A stretch of DNA of 8,224 nucleotides from positions 1-8,224 of the forward strand of contig JABSSV010000306.1 in NCBI GenBank assembly GCA_013213875.1, given 5' to 3'. A program made the translations under genes and the position numbers. The DNA comes from Lysobacterales bacterium. Its GTDB lineage: Bacteria > Pseudomonadota > Gammaproteobacteria > Xanthomonadales > SZUA-36. The notes under the pieces were generated by a model. The model was not told where the DNA came from. It searched no databases and saw only the letters and a list, made by a program, of their open reading frames with translations. Below, piece by piece: positions 1 to 5,885 of the stretch. Numbering within the stretch: the first letter of the stretch is position 1; every line of letters begins with the position of its first letter.

Positions 1-43
1 AGGCCAGCAGGCCGCCGATAATCAGACGTGGGCGTCTCCGCAC
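1..43 (-). CDS. 5' end of a probable membrane or secreted protein, truncated by window edge
   Basis: Four bases after the stop codon of the Lon-like protease, a GTG opens a frame that runs off the left edge with 14 complete codons, reading V(M)RRRPRLIIGGLLA. A short arginine-rich start followed by a hydrophobic stretch is what the N-terminus of a signal-anchored, exported or membrane protein looks like. The tight spacing suggests it is the third gene of the hydrolase/protease operon, read by translational coupling, because no good Shine-Dalgarno stands before the GTG. The product cannot be named from 14 residues. The stretch could instead be a non-coding trailer; the left-flanking sequence would settle it. 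Confidence 0.4.
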   Translation of the reverse strand, partial: MRRRPRLIIGGLLA

Positions 44-47
44 TGGC

Positions 48-2441
48 TCAGGTCTGGCTCTTCGGATCGTGGTTCAGCGAGCGGCGCAAAAAGGCCGCGG
101 CCTGCTGCTGGGCGAGCGCGAAGAGACTGTCCTCGGCATAGGGTTCAGATGCGGCCGGGTCGCCGCTGGCCTGACCGGTCAGTACCTCCAGTGCCTGTCC
201 CACCGTTTCCACCGCATAAACATGAAACTGACCGGCCTCACAGGCGGCCACGACCTCATCGCGCAACATGAGATCACCGGCGTTGGCTTGCGGCACGATG
301 GCACCCTGGGTGCCATCCAGACCGAGGGCCGCACAGGCATCGAAATGACCGTCAACCTTCTCGTTCACGCCGCCAATGGCCTGTACGTGGCCATGCTGAT
401 CGATGGCACCGGTCATGGCGATACCCTGACGAATGGGCACGCCGGTCAGGGCGCTGATGAGACAGCAGAACTCGGCGCCGGATGCGGAGTCACCATCAAT
501 GCCACCATAGCTTTGCTCAAAGGCGATGGACGCGCTGAAAGCCAGCGGGTGCTCGGTGCGCAGCACGTAGCGCAGCAGTCCGCCAAGGATGTGGAAGCCT
601 TTCGTATGGATGCTGCCTGCCAGCGCTGCTGCGCCTTCGATATCAATCACGCCGGCTCGCCCGGGGCCGACGGTAGCCGTAAGGCGGGCTGGAAAGCCAT
701 AGGCTAGCGGTCCGGCGTGGATGACCGCCATGCCGTTTATTTGACCTACCACCGATCCGTGCGTTTCAACGCCAATGGTGCGGTCAGCGATGAGCTGCTG
801 ATAGCGCTGGGAGGGTAAGGATGCGCGGTAACGGGTCTGCCGGATCGTATGCTCCACATGGCTGCGCTGCACCGTGTCACTGTCCGCCTGACGGGCCCGG
901 AAAGCGGCCTCGCGCGCGATATCCGCTACCCGTCCAAAGCGAGCGGTCAGGCGCTCTCTCCGGGCTGCAATGCGCGCACCGTGTTCGGCCATGGCGGCGA
1001 CGCCGCAGGCGGTGAAATGCGGCAAATCTTCCTCATGACAGAGTTTGGCGAGCACGCCGGCATAGCTCATGACCCCCTGATCATCGCGGTCAATTTCCGA
1101 GTCGAAGTCGGCCAACACCTTAAACAGGTCTGAGAAATCCTGATCCACCTGATCCAGCTGGTAAAACAGGCCACTGCTGCCAATCAGGATAACCCGCACC
1201 TGAATATCGATGGGTTCCGGCTTCAGGGACTGGGTGGCCTGGGGAAGCCCCAGCTCGGTTGGCGCCAGGGTGACAGAACCGGTGCGCAGGGCGCGCATGA
1301 GCAGGCGCCAGGCGCCAGGTTCACTCAGCACATCGTTGGCATCCAGAGCCAGAAAGCCCCCATCAGCCTGGAGCAGGGCGCCGGCGCGAATGCCGTTGTA
1401 ATTGCTGACCGGCTGCCCGCCGCTGACAAAGTCGGGTTCGATGCGTCCGAGCAGATTGGCTACCGTCGGCGCGTGTTCCGTAATCACCGGCCCGGGTCCA
1501 TCTGCGCTGTGCGTGATAACCACGTTTACGCCATAGATGTCCTGCGCATCGGGCAGATTGTCTGTGTTGCTGCCCGGCAGGCGGTTCTCGATCACGTCTT
1601 CAATCAGTTCCCCGATAAACCGGTGCAGCGGCTCCTGATCGAAGGCCTCCCGCAGGGGCTGGAACAGCGTGTTGAGCACCGTACGGGTCTCGTCCTCCAC
1701 CAGGCTGGCAACCGCTTCCAGACCCTGCTGCCAGGCCTTGGCTGCCTCCCGCCCCAGTGAGTCCACCCGTTGGCTGTAGACAGCGATGGCCTGCTCCAGT
1801 TGCTCCGCTTCCTGCGCGTCCAGCTCACCGGCCAGCACCTGCTGGCGCAGCACTTCCGGTGCCACCGGCTGACCTTCACGCAGCGCGTAGACTGCTGAGC
1901 GCGCCACCGGTCCGTTTTGCAATTGCACCAGGGTCAGCCCCTGATCGTGCAGTTCCTGTTCCAGCGGTGCTGTCAGATCCTTCACGGCGGCCTGCGTTTG
2001 CGCTTTGATGGCCTCCATGCGCTGCTGCACATCCTGGCTCTCCAGGCTTTCCCCGAGACGGGTGCCGATGAATTCCACGCACTGTCGTAGCTGCTTGCGC
2101 AGCACCGGTCCCTGACCTGCCGCCAGGGTCAGCAGGCGCGGCCGGTCGGGCTGGGAGAAATTGTGAACGTAGCAACGGTCCAGGCGTCGGCGCGGCTGCG
2201 GATCCAGCTCCTCCAGCACGGCACGGACCAGGGTCATGCGCCCGGTGCCACTCAGTCCGCGCACATAGATATTTTGTCCCGGCGCATCGCACTCGACGCC
2301 GAAGCGCATGGCCGCCAGGGCGATGGGCTGACCCAGTACGCCTTTGGCCGGGTCGAGCTCGGCCGTAGATGTGAAATCAAGCTGTGTTTCGTCACAGTGC
2401 CAGCGCAGCGCGTGGGCGGGCAGACGGGTTGAATGGTCCAC
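48..2441 (-). CDS. Lon-like AAA+ serine/lysine protease (LonB-like, AAA_32 / Lon_C architecture)
   Basis: Predicted cytosolic ATP-dependent protease of the Lon-like family that carries an AAA_32-type module and a Lon C-terminal proteolytic domain, 797 residues from the GTG start. In order: a conserved N-terminal block (LDFTSTAEL, IALAAMRFGVE); a P-loop-like GLSGTGRMT near residues 62-70 with Arg instead of the usual Walker A Lys; a long charged, Gln/Glu-rich helical insertion (about 110-290); a GGFLALDANDVL segment near 361-372 where Walker B is expected; and a C-terminal protease domain. The catalytic dyad is visible: Ser652 in GDSASGAE and Lys695 in GGVNEKVDG, the LonB-type form of the motifs. 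The GTG at 2441 is chosen because GAGG lies 7 bases upstream and because the longer ATG frame (from 2573) overlaps the hydrolase gene and adds 44 residues of low-complexity Pro/Arg sequence. It follows the hydrolase by 16 bases, so it is probably in its operon. Substrates are unknown. The Arg in the P-loop is, as I recall, common in this family. Confidence 0.92.
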   Translation of the reverse strand: MDHSTRLPAHALRWHCDETQLDFTSTAELDPAKGVLGQPIALAAMRFGVECDAPGQNIYVRGLSGTGRMTLVRAVLEELDPQPRRRLDRCYVHNFSQPDRPRLLTLAAGQGPVLRKQLRQCVEFIGTRLGESLESQDVQQRMEAIKAQTQAAVKDLTAPLEQELHDQGLTLVQLQNGPVARSAVYALREGQPVAPEVLRQQVLAGELDAQEAEQLEQAIAVYSQRVDSLGREAAKAWQQGLEAVASLVEDETRTVLNTLFQPLREAFDQEPLHRFIGELIEDVIENRLPGSNTDNLPDAQDIYGVNVVITHSADGPGPVITEHAPTVANLLGRIEPDFVSGGQPVSNYNGIRAGALLQADGGFLALDANDVLSEPGAWRLLMRALRTGSVTLAPTELGLPQATQSLKPEPIDIQVRVILIGSSGLFYQLDQVDQDFSDLFKVLADFDSEIDRDDQGVMSYAGVLAKLCHEEDLPHFTACGVAAMAEHGARIAARRERLTARFGRVADIAREAAFRARQADSDTVQRSHVEHTIRQTRYRASLPSQRYQQLIADRTIGVETHGSVVGQINGMAVIHAGPLAYGFPARLTATVGPGRAGVIDIEGAAALAGSIHTKGFHILGGLLRYVLRTEHPLAFSASIAFEQSYGGIDGDSASGAEFCCLISALTGVPIRQGIAMTGAIDQHGHVQAIGGVNEKVDGHFDACAALGLDGTQGAIVPQANAGDLMLRDEVVAACEAGQFHVYAVETVGQALEVLTGQASGDPAASEPYAEDSLFALAQQQAAAFLRRSLNHDPKSQT

Positions 2442-2448
2442 AGGGTGT

Positions 2449-2452
2449 CCTC
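2449..2452 (-). promoter_or_regulatory. Ribosome binding site deciding the GTG start of the Lon-like protease
   Basis: Read on the minus strand the sequence is GAGG, 7 bases, then GTG (2441). It lies in the 16-base gap between the hydrolase stop (TAG, 2460-2458) and the protease start. This favours the GTG over the upstream ATG at 2573, which lies inside the hydrolase gene. Confidence 0.65.
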
Positions 2453-2457
2453 GTTTC

Positions 2458-3420
2458 CTAGGTGGCAGAATCATGCGACGCGGTAACGTCGGCCATGAGC
2501 TTATGTTCAGTGGCAAAGCTTTGCCAGGCCCGCAGGCATGGCCCGGGGGCCTCCAGCATGGGTAGATGGCCAACCCGCGCGTGCGTCACGCACTGACAGT
2601 TTGGCAGCAATTCGCTGAGCACACGTACTCCGTCCGGATCAGTGGCCCGGTCTTCTTCGCCCCACTCGATCAGCGTCGGCAGCTGCAGTCCGGAGAGAAG
2701 TGTTTCCACGGGGGTGGACTGTTCCAGCAGCTCCGCCTGCATGCGCTCCAGTTCCGGGGCCAGGCGCGCTGCGTTGACAAATCCGGCCCGCTGCAGCGGA
2801 TAGGGCAGGGGGGGTGCACGATGGAACATCTGCTTCACCAGACGTCGATAATCGGTCATGTTGCGGATCAGAAAGGGGTTGTCCTGACCGGCCACGAAGT
2901 CCCGCATGATGGCACTTTGGCGCGCACTGTGCAGGCCGAAAGCATCCTGCAGCCAGAGTGCCCGTACCCGGTCCGGGTGGCGCGCGCTGAAATCGGCTGC
3001 GATCCAGGCACCCATGGAATTACCGGCCAGCAGGCAGGCGTGAACCCCCAGCTGGTCCAGCCAGGCTTCCAGACGTTGCGATTGTGCTTGGATGCGGAAG
3101 TCCAGTTCCTGTGGCGGGGTGCTGCCGCCAAAGCCCGGCAGGTCGGGAATCAGGAGCCGGTAATCGCTGCGTAGCCTGGCGGCGATGGCCAGCCAGTGAT
3201 CGGCTTCCGCCGCCATCCCATGCAGCAGCACCAGCGTTGGCCCCCGTCCCCCCTCAAGGTACTGCCAGTGAACCTCGCCCACCTGACATTGTTTGGATTT
3301 CAGGCCAGCCATACGCCGCGCCAGCGAGGACAGCAGGGCCGCCCAGCGCAAAGGCAGCAGATACCAGCTGGCCAGCAGGCCCAGCAGCGCTGCAATCAGG
3401 TAGAGAGTTGGTGCGGTCAT
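2458..3420 (-). CDS. Membrane-anchored alpha/beta-fold hydrolase (ABHD6/lipase-like)
   Basis: A 320-residue alpha/beta hydrolase with one N-terminal hydrophobic segment (about residues 3-24, APTLYLIAALLG onward) that should anchor it in the inner membrane. The fold's landmarks are all present: oxyanion-hole LLHGMAAEADHW (His67-Gly68), nucleophile elbow GNSMGA with Ser135, acid in WGEED (Asp257) and catalytic His285 in VGHLPMLEAP. Its layout, a single N-terminal membrane segment followed by the hydrolase domain, resembles monoacylglycerol lipase ABHD6 and related bacterial esterases/lipases, so an ester or monoglyceride substrate is an inference; the exact substrate cannot be read from sequence. 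The start at 3420 puts the hydrophobic segment at the N-terminus. An in-frame ATG at 3447 would add 9 residues, and the open frame extends to 3639 only by running antisense through the cyclophilin gene. It has no Shine-Dalgarno, and a -10-like TATGAT lies just upstream (see the divergent promoter). It heads an operon with the Lon-like protease. Confidence 0.88.
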   Translation of the reverse strand: MTAPTLYLIAALLGLLASWYLLPLRWAALLSSLARRMAGLKSKQCQVGEVHWQYLEGGRGPTLVLLHGMAAEADHWLAIAARLRSDYRLLIPDLPGFGGSTPPQELDFRIQAQSQRLEAWLDQLGVHACLLAGNSMGAWIAADFSARHPDRVRALWLQDAFGLHSARQSAIMRDFVAGQDNPFLIRNMTDYRRLVKQMFHRAPPLPYPLQRAGFVNAARLAPELERMQAELLEQSTPVETLLSGLQLPTLIEWGEEDRATDPDGVRVLSELLPNCQCVTHARVGHLPMLEAPGPCLRAWQSFATEHKLMADVTASHDSAT

Positions 3421-3460
3421 AGGGGTATCATAGACGCTGATTTCCATCGCGGTGAACTCA
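3421..3460. promoter_or_regulatory. Divergent intergenic region with a symmetric -10-like element (TATCATA)
   Basis: The 40 bases between the divergent hydrolase and cyclophilin genes contain one AT-rich heptamer, TATCATA at 3426-3432. On the minus strand it reads TATGAT (3432-3427), a 5/6 match to the sigma-70 -10 consensus, and +1 would fall at 3420, on the A of the hydrolase ATG. A weak -35 (TTCACC, 3456-3451) stands 18 bases upstream. On the plus strand TATCAT (3426-3431) also matches 5/6 and would start RNA near 3438-3440, about 20 bases before the cyclophilin ATG, but no convincing -35 is seen. The elements are read by eye; the promoter activity is inferred. Confidence 0.4.
3451..3455 (+). 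promoter_or_regulatory. Weak ribosome binding site favouring the ATG start of the cyclophilin
   Basis: GGTGA at 3451-3455 lies 5 bases before ATG at 3461. The alternative in-frame GTG at 3452 sits inside this element and has no Shine-Dalgarno of its own, so the ATG is preferred. The difference is only three N-terminal residues, ahead of the signal peptide. Confidence 0.45.
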
Positions 3461-4054
3461 ATGTTGCGACCTGTTTTTTTACTGGCGGCGCTGCTGCCGA
3501 TGCTGGCCATGGCTGACTTCGAGCACGCTCCGGAACCGGTGCTGCCGGACAATCCGTTTCCCGTGGTGCGCTTTGAAACCTCCATGGGTGTGGTGGAAGT
3601 GGAGCTGAATCGCATGCGCGCACCGGCCAATGTGAACAACTTTCTGCGCTACGCGCTGGACGGTGCCTACGACAACACGATTTTTCATCGTGTTATTAAG
3701 GATTTCGTGGTGCAGGGTGGCGGATTTGATGAGCAGTGGGAGGAGCGCCCCACGCGTGCGCCGGTGATGAATGAGTCCGGCAACGGTTTATCCAATATGG
3801 CCTGGACCATCGCCATGGCCCGCTTTAGCGACCCCCATTCAGCCACCAATCAGTTCTTCTTCAATGTCGCCGATAATCAGCGCGCGTTGGATCCCAGTTC
3901 ACGAAACTGGGGCTATACGGTGTTTGGCGATGTGACCGGTGGACGCGAAGTGCTGGAGGCGATCGCCCAGGTTCCTACCGGTTATCACGCGGCGCTGGAC
4001 TATCAGGACGTACCGGTGACACCGGTCAAGCTGCTCAAGGTGACGGTGCAGTAG
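3461..4054 (+). CDS. Periplasmic cyclophilin-type peptidyl-prolyl cis-trans isomerase
   Basis: A 197-residue cyclophilin that should catalyse cis-trans isomerisation of Xaa-Pro bonds in the periplasm. A signal peptide is clear: a short N-region with Arg, a hydrophobic core (FLLAALLPML) and an AMA-D cleavage site after Ala18. The mature part follows the E. coli PpiA layout: beta-strand VVRFETSMGVVEVELN, the catalytic FHRVIKDFVVQGGGF (Arg77, Gln85 region), NESGNGLSNMAWTIAMAR, DPHSATNQFFFNVADN and NWGYTVFGDVTGGREVLEAI. The active-site Arg of FHR and the QFFF segment are intact, so it is probably active. PpiA (or a related periplasmic cyclophilin) is the closest named relative, but the symbol is not certain enough to assign. 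It is the first gene of the plus-strand block and diverges from the hydrolase. It is followed by a GC-rich hairpin and, 31 bases on, a transporter gene. Confidence 0.93.
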   Translation: MLRPVFLLAALLPMLAMADFEHAPEPVLPDNPFPVVRFETSMGVVEVELNRMRAPANVNNFLRYALDGAYDNTIFHRVIKDFVVQGGGFDEQWEERPTRAPVMNESGNGLSNMAWTIAMARFSDPHSATNQFFFNVADNQRALDPSSRNWGYTVFGDVTGGREVLEAIAQVPTGYHAALDYQDVPVTPVKLLKVTVQ

Positions 4055-4068
4055 CGCCCGCCCGGGCG
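4055..4068 (+). terminator. GC-only hairpin just after the cyclophilin stop (possible weak terminator or processing stem)
   Basis: CGCCCG (4055-4060), a CC loop and CGGGCG (4063-4068) form a perfect inverted repeat directly after the TAG stop. In RNA the tight loop would open to at least 4 bases, leaving about 5 G:C pairs. No U-tract follows (the next bases are TCAGCAGG), so it is not a canonical intrinsic terminator. It could protect the 3' end of a processed upstream message or reduce read-through into the transporter gene. The structure is seen; the function is speculative. Confidence 0.25.
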
Positions 4069-4085
4069 TCAGCAGGCATCGATTT

Positions 4086-4976
4086 ATGGGTTGGGGAGAA
4101 TTCTTCGCGCTGGCCTCGCCCATGGCCTGGGCGCTGGCGGTGGTCCTGTTTCGCCGCTCCGGTGAAACCATGCCGCCCTTTGAGCTCAACCTCTGCAAGA
4201 ACGGACTGTCACTACGGCTGATGGTACTGACGCTGCTGGGCTTTACACTGCTCACCGACAGCCCCTGGCCTGCTTTCACCGGCGGTGACTATCTGATCAT
4301 GCTTCTGTCCGGGGTGCTCGGCATGGCGCTGGCCGATACGCTGTATCTGCGCACACTGAATCTGGTGGGCGCGGGCCGTACCGGTGTGATCGGTGGTTTG
4401 CTGAGCCCCTGCGTCATTTTCGTCTCCGCCATTTATCTGGGTGAACGCCTTAGCGCGGTGCAGTGGGCCGGTATTGCGCTGGTCATGGCAGGTATTCTGG
4501 TGGTAACGCTGAAGCGCTATCAGACCGAAGTAACCCCGGCGGATCTGCGGAAGGGGCTGCTGATCGGAGTGGCAGCCATGATCATCATGGCCGTAGGCGT
4601 GGTGATGGTGAAACCCCTGCTGGAGCAGGGGCCTTTTCTGTGGGTGGTGGCCATTCGCCTGGCGGGTGGCGTACTGGCCATGCTGACGGTCATGACCCTG
4701 CGTCGCGAATGGCGCAAGGTCGCGGCTGTTTATGCCCGGCCCCATCCCTGGGCCATGACGCTGTTTGCCTGTTTTTTGGGGGGCTTTGGGGGCAGCTTGC
4801 TGTGGTTGGCGGGCTACATGCTGATTCCGGCCTCCGAGGCCTCCATCTACAACGAGGCTCAGGGAGGCTTTATGGTGTTGTTTGCCTGGCTCATCCTGGG
4901 CGAGGCCATCACGGCCCGTAAGGTGCTCGGCATCCTGCTGACCGTATCCGGCGTGCTGGTTATGTTGTTCCTGTAG
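4086..4976 (+). CDS. EamA/DMT-superfamily inner-membrane transporter, 10 TM
   Basis: A 296-residue protein of the drug/metabolite transporter (DMT) superfamily, EamA type, in the inner membrane. About ten hydrophobic segments are visible (roughly 4-22, 44-60, 68-90, 98-118, 125-142, 157-175, 184-204, 222-243, 257-273, 277-295), arranged as two homologous five-helix halves. Each half ends with the family's typical helix pair: IYLGERLSAVQWAGIALVMAG in outline in the first, and LILGEAITARKVLGILL followed by TVSGV in the second. The Gly-Glu in each (LGER, LGEA) is the EamA hallmark. Members export metabolites, amino acids or drugs, or import small molecules; the substrate cannot be predicted here. 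The ATG is 31 bases past the cyclophilin stop with only a weak AGG upstream. The next gene begins 25 bases after its stop, which suggests co-transcription. A terminator-like hairpin lies inside the gene at 4614-4637. Confidence 0.9.
   Translation: MGWGEFFALASPMAWALAVVLFRRSGETMPPFELNLCKNGLSLRLMVLTLLGFTLLTDSPWPAFTGGDYLIMLLSGVLGMALADTLYLRTLNLVGAGRTGVIGGLLSPCVIFVSAIYLGERLSAVQWAGIALVMAGILVVTLKRYQTEVTPADLRKGLLIGVAAMIIMAVGVVMVKPLLEQGPFLWVVAIRLAGGVLAMLTVMTLRREWRKVAAVYARPHPWAMTLFACFLGGFGGSLLWLAGYMLIPASEASIYNEAQGGFMVLFAWLILGEAITARKVLGILLTVSGVLVMLFL
4614..4637 (+). terminator. Terminator-like hairpin plus T-run inside the transporter gene
   Basis: CCCCTGCT (4614-4621), GG, AGCAGGGG (4624-4631) is a perfect 8-base inverted repeat, followed after CC by TTTT (4634-4637). 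In RNA about 7 pairs with a 4-base loop would form, with a short U-run: the shape of a weak intrinsic terminator. It lies within codons for VKPLLEQGPFL. Translating ribosomes would normally prevent it folding, so if it acts it would do so when translation of the transporter is poor. It may equally be chance in GC-rich coding sequence. Confidence 0.2.
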
Positions 4977-5001
4977 GCCGTTCTGACCTAGGCTAGAGGC
5001 T

Positions 5002-5883
5002 ATGCAACCCGTCAGCACCGAGTCTTCCCTGTCACTGCGATCGCGCCTGGGCCTGGTCATCCTGTTGCTGCTGGTGGCTGCACTGGCGGTCACTCCGGTG
5101 CTGGACCAGCGTGCGGCGCAGAACTACGAATCCCTGTTTCAGCGCGCGCTGGTGACCTTTGCCCTGGCGCGCACGCTTAACGGCGTGATCTCAGCGGTGC
5201 AGGGCACCGAGGTTGCTCTGCAGCCGGCCGGGGTTGGCGTCACACTGACGCCGGGTGAACTGTTGGATCCGGTGAATGATCTGGTGGAACGCTTTTCCTG
5301 GCTGATGCTGGGCGCTACCGTATCGCTGGGGGTGCAGCAGGTACTGCTGGAGCTGAGCGCCTATTGGCTGGTGCAGCTGACCGTGGCTGTGCTGTGCCTG
5401 TGGCTGTTGGCCCTCTACGCCGCCAGGCGTTCCAGTGCCGGTCTAACGCGCAGTACGCTCTGGCGTCTGCTGCTCATAGCGATGTTTCTGCGCTTTGCCG
5501 TGCCCATAACCCTGCTTGCTAATGAGCTGGTCTACGACACGTTTCTCGCGTCCCGCTATGCGGAGAGTACGGAAGTGATTATGGCGGCCGAACAGGAACT
5601 GGAAGCCATGGGCGGCGATCCGGCGGAACAGTTACCGGCGCCGGAGGCAGAGACCGGTTGGTTTGAGGGGCTTAGTGAGGCCTTCTCCGACACCATGGAT
5701 GCGGCCAGTGATGGCTTGCAGTTGGCGGAACGGGTGGCTGCCGTGCAGGCGCGGGCGGCCGAGATGATCGAGCATCTTATTCAGCTCAGTGTGGTTTTTG
5801 TGCTTCAGACCGGCATTTTGCCGGTGGCTTTTCTCTGGCTGTTCCTGCAGCTGGGTCGCTGGGTGCTGCAGCTTAAACCTTGA
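5002..5883 (+). CDS. Uncharacterised integral membrane protein with a soluble helical loop
   Basis: I do not recognise a characterised family for this 293-residue protein, although a block such as ALARTLNGVISAVQGTE looks like a conserved family motif. It has a hydrophobic N-terminal segment (about 16-33); a region of about 34-95 containing that motif and the PGELLDPVNDLVERF stretch; three further hydrophobic segments (about 97-116, 121-141, 152-175); then an acidic, Ala/Glu-rich helical region (about 185-255: AAEQELEAMGG, SEAFSDTMDAASDGL); and a last long hydrophobic segment (258-287). Four to six membrane spans with a soluble, possibly coiled-coil domain of about 70 residues between the last two is the best description. 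The start is ATG 5002 with AGAGG at 4995-4999, an unusually short 2-base spacer. It is the last gene of the plus-strand block, and its TGA stop is 2 bases from the stop of the convergent blh gene. No catalytic motif was seen. Confidence 0.82.
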   Translation: MQPVSTESSLSLRSRLGLVILLLLVAALAVTPVLDQRAAQNYESLFQRALVTFALARTLNGVISAVQGTEVALQPAGVGVTLTPGELLDPVNDLVERFSWLMLGATVSLGVQQVLLELSAYWLVQLTVAVLCLWLLALYAARRSSAGLTRSTLWRLLLIAMFLRFAVPITLLANELVYDTFLASRYAESTEVIMAAEQELEAMGGDPAEQLPAPEAETGWFEGLSEAFSDTMDAASDGLQLAERVAAVQARAAEMIEHLIQLSVVFVLQTGILPVAFLWLFLQLGRWVLQLKP

Positions 5884-5885
5884 CC

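Noticed and set aside
24..37. AGACG-TGGG-CGTCT hairpin after the Lon-like protease as a terminator
   Set aside because: Only 5 pairs, no T-run, and it falls within the frame of the probable next gene starting at 43.
69..707. 212-residue plus-strand open frame antisense to the Lon-like protease
   Set aside because: It lies wholly opposite conserved Lon catalytic sequence, has no recognisable motif and is Gly/His/Ala-rich, as expected for an antisense shadow in GC-rich DNA.
1302..1320. Short tandem repeat of CAGGCGC in the Lon-like gene
   Set aside because: Two adjacent 7-base copies within conserved coding sequence (EPGAWRLLMRAL region); explained by codon use in GC-rich DNA.
2442..2573. 44-residue N-terminal extension of the Lon-like protease to an ATG at 2573
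   Set aside because: It overlaps the end of the hydrolase gene, is Pro/Arg/Gly-rich and unlike the family N-terminus, and the GTG at 2441 has a well-spaced GAGG.
2566..3174. 202-residue plus-strand open frame opposite the hydrolase
   Set aside because: It lies antisense to the full catalytic triad region of the hydrolase and shows no domain or start signal of its own.
3448..3639. Long upstream extension of the hydrolase frame to 3639
   Set aside because: It runs antisense through the signal peptide and first strand of the cyclophilin gene; the extension is Ser/Thr/Gly-rich shadow sequence and would bury the N-terminal membrane segment.
4212..5093. 293-residue minus-strand open frame opposite the DMT transporter
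   Set aside because: The translation is Gln/His-rich low-complexity, the reverse image of hydrophobic transmembrane codons; the plus-strand transporter explains the region.
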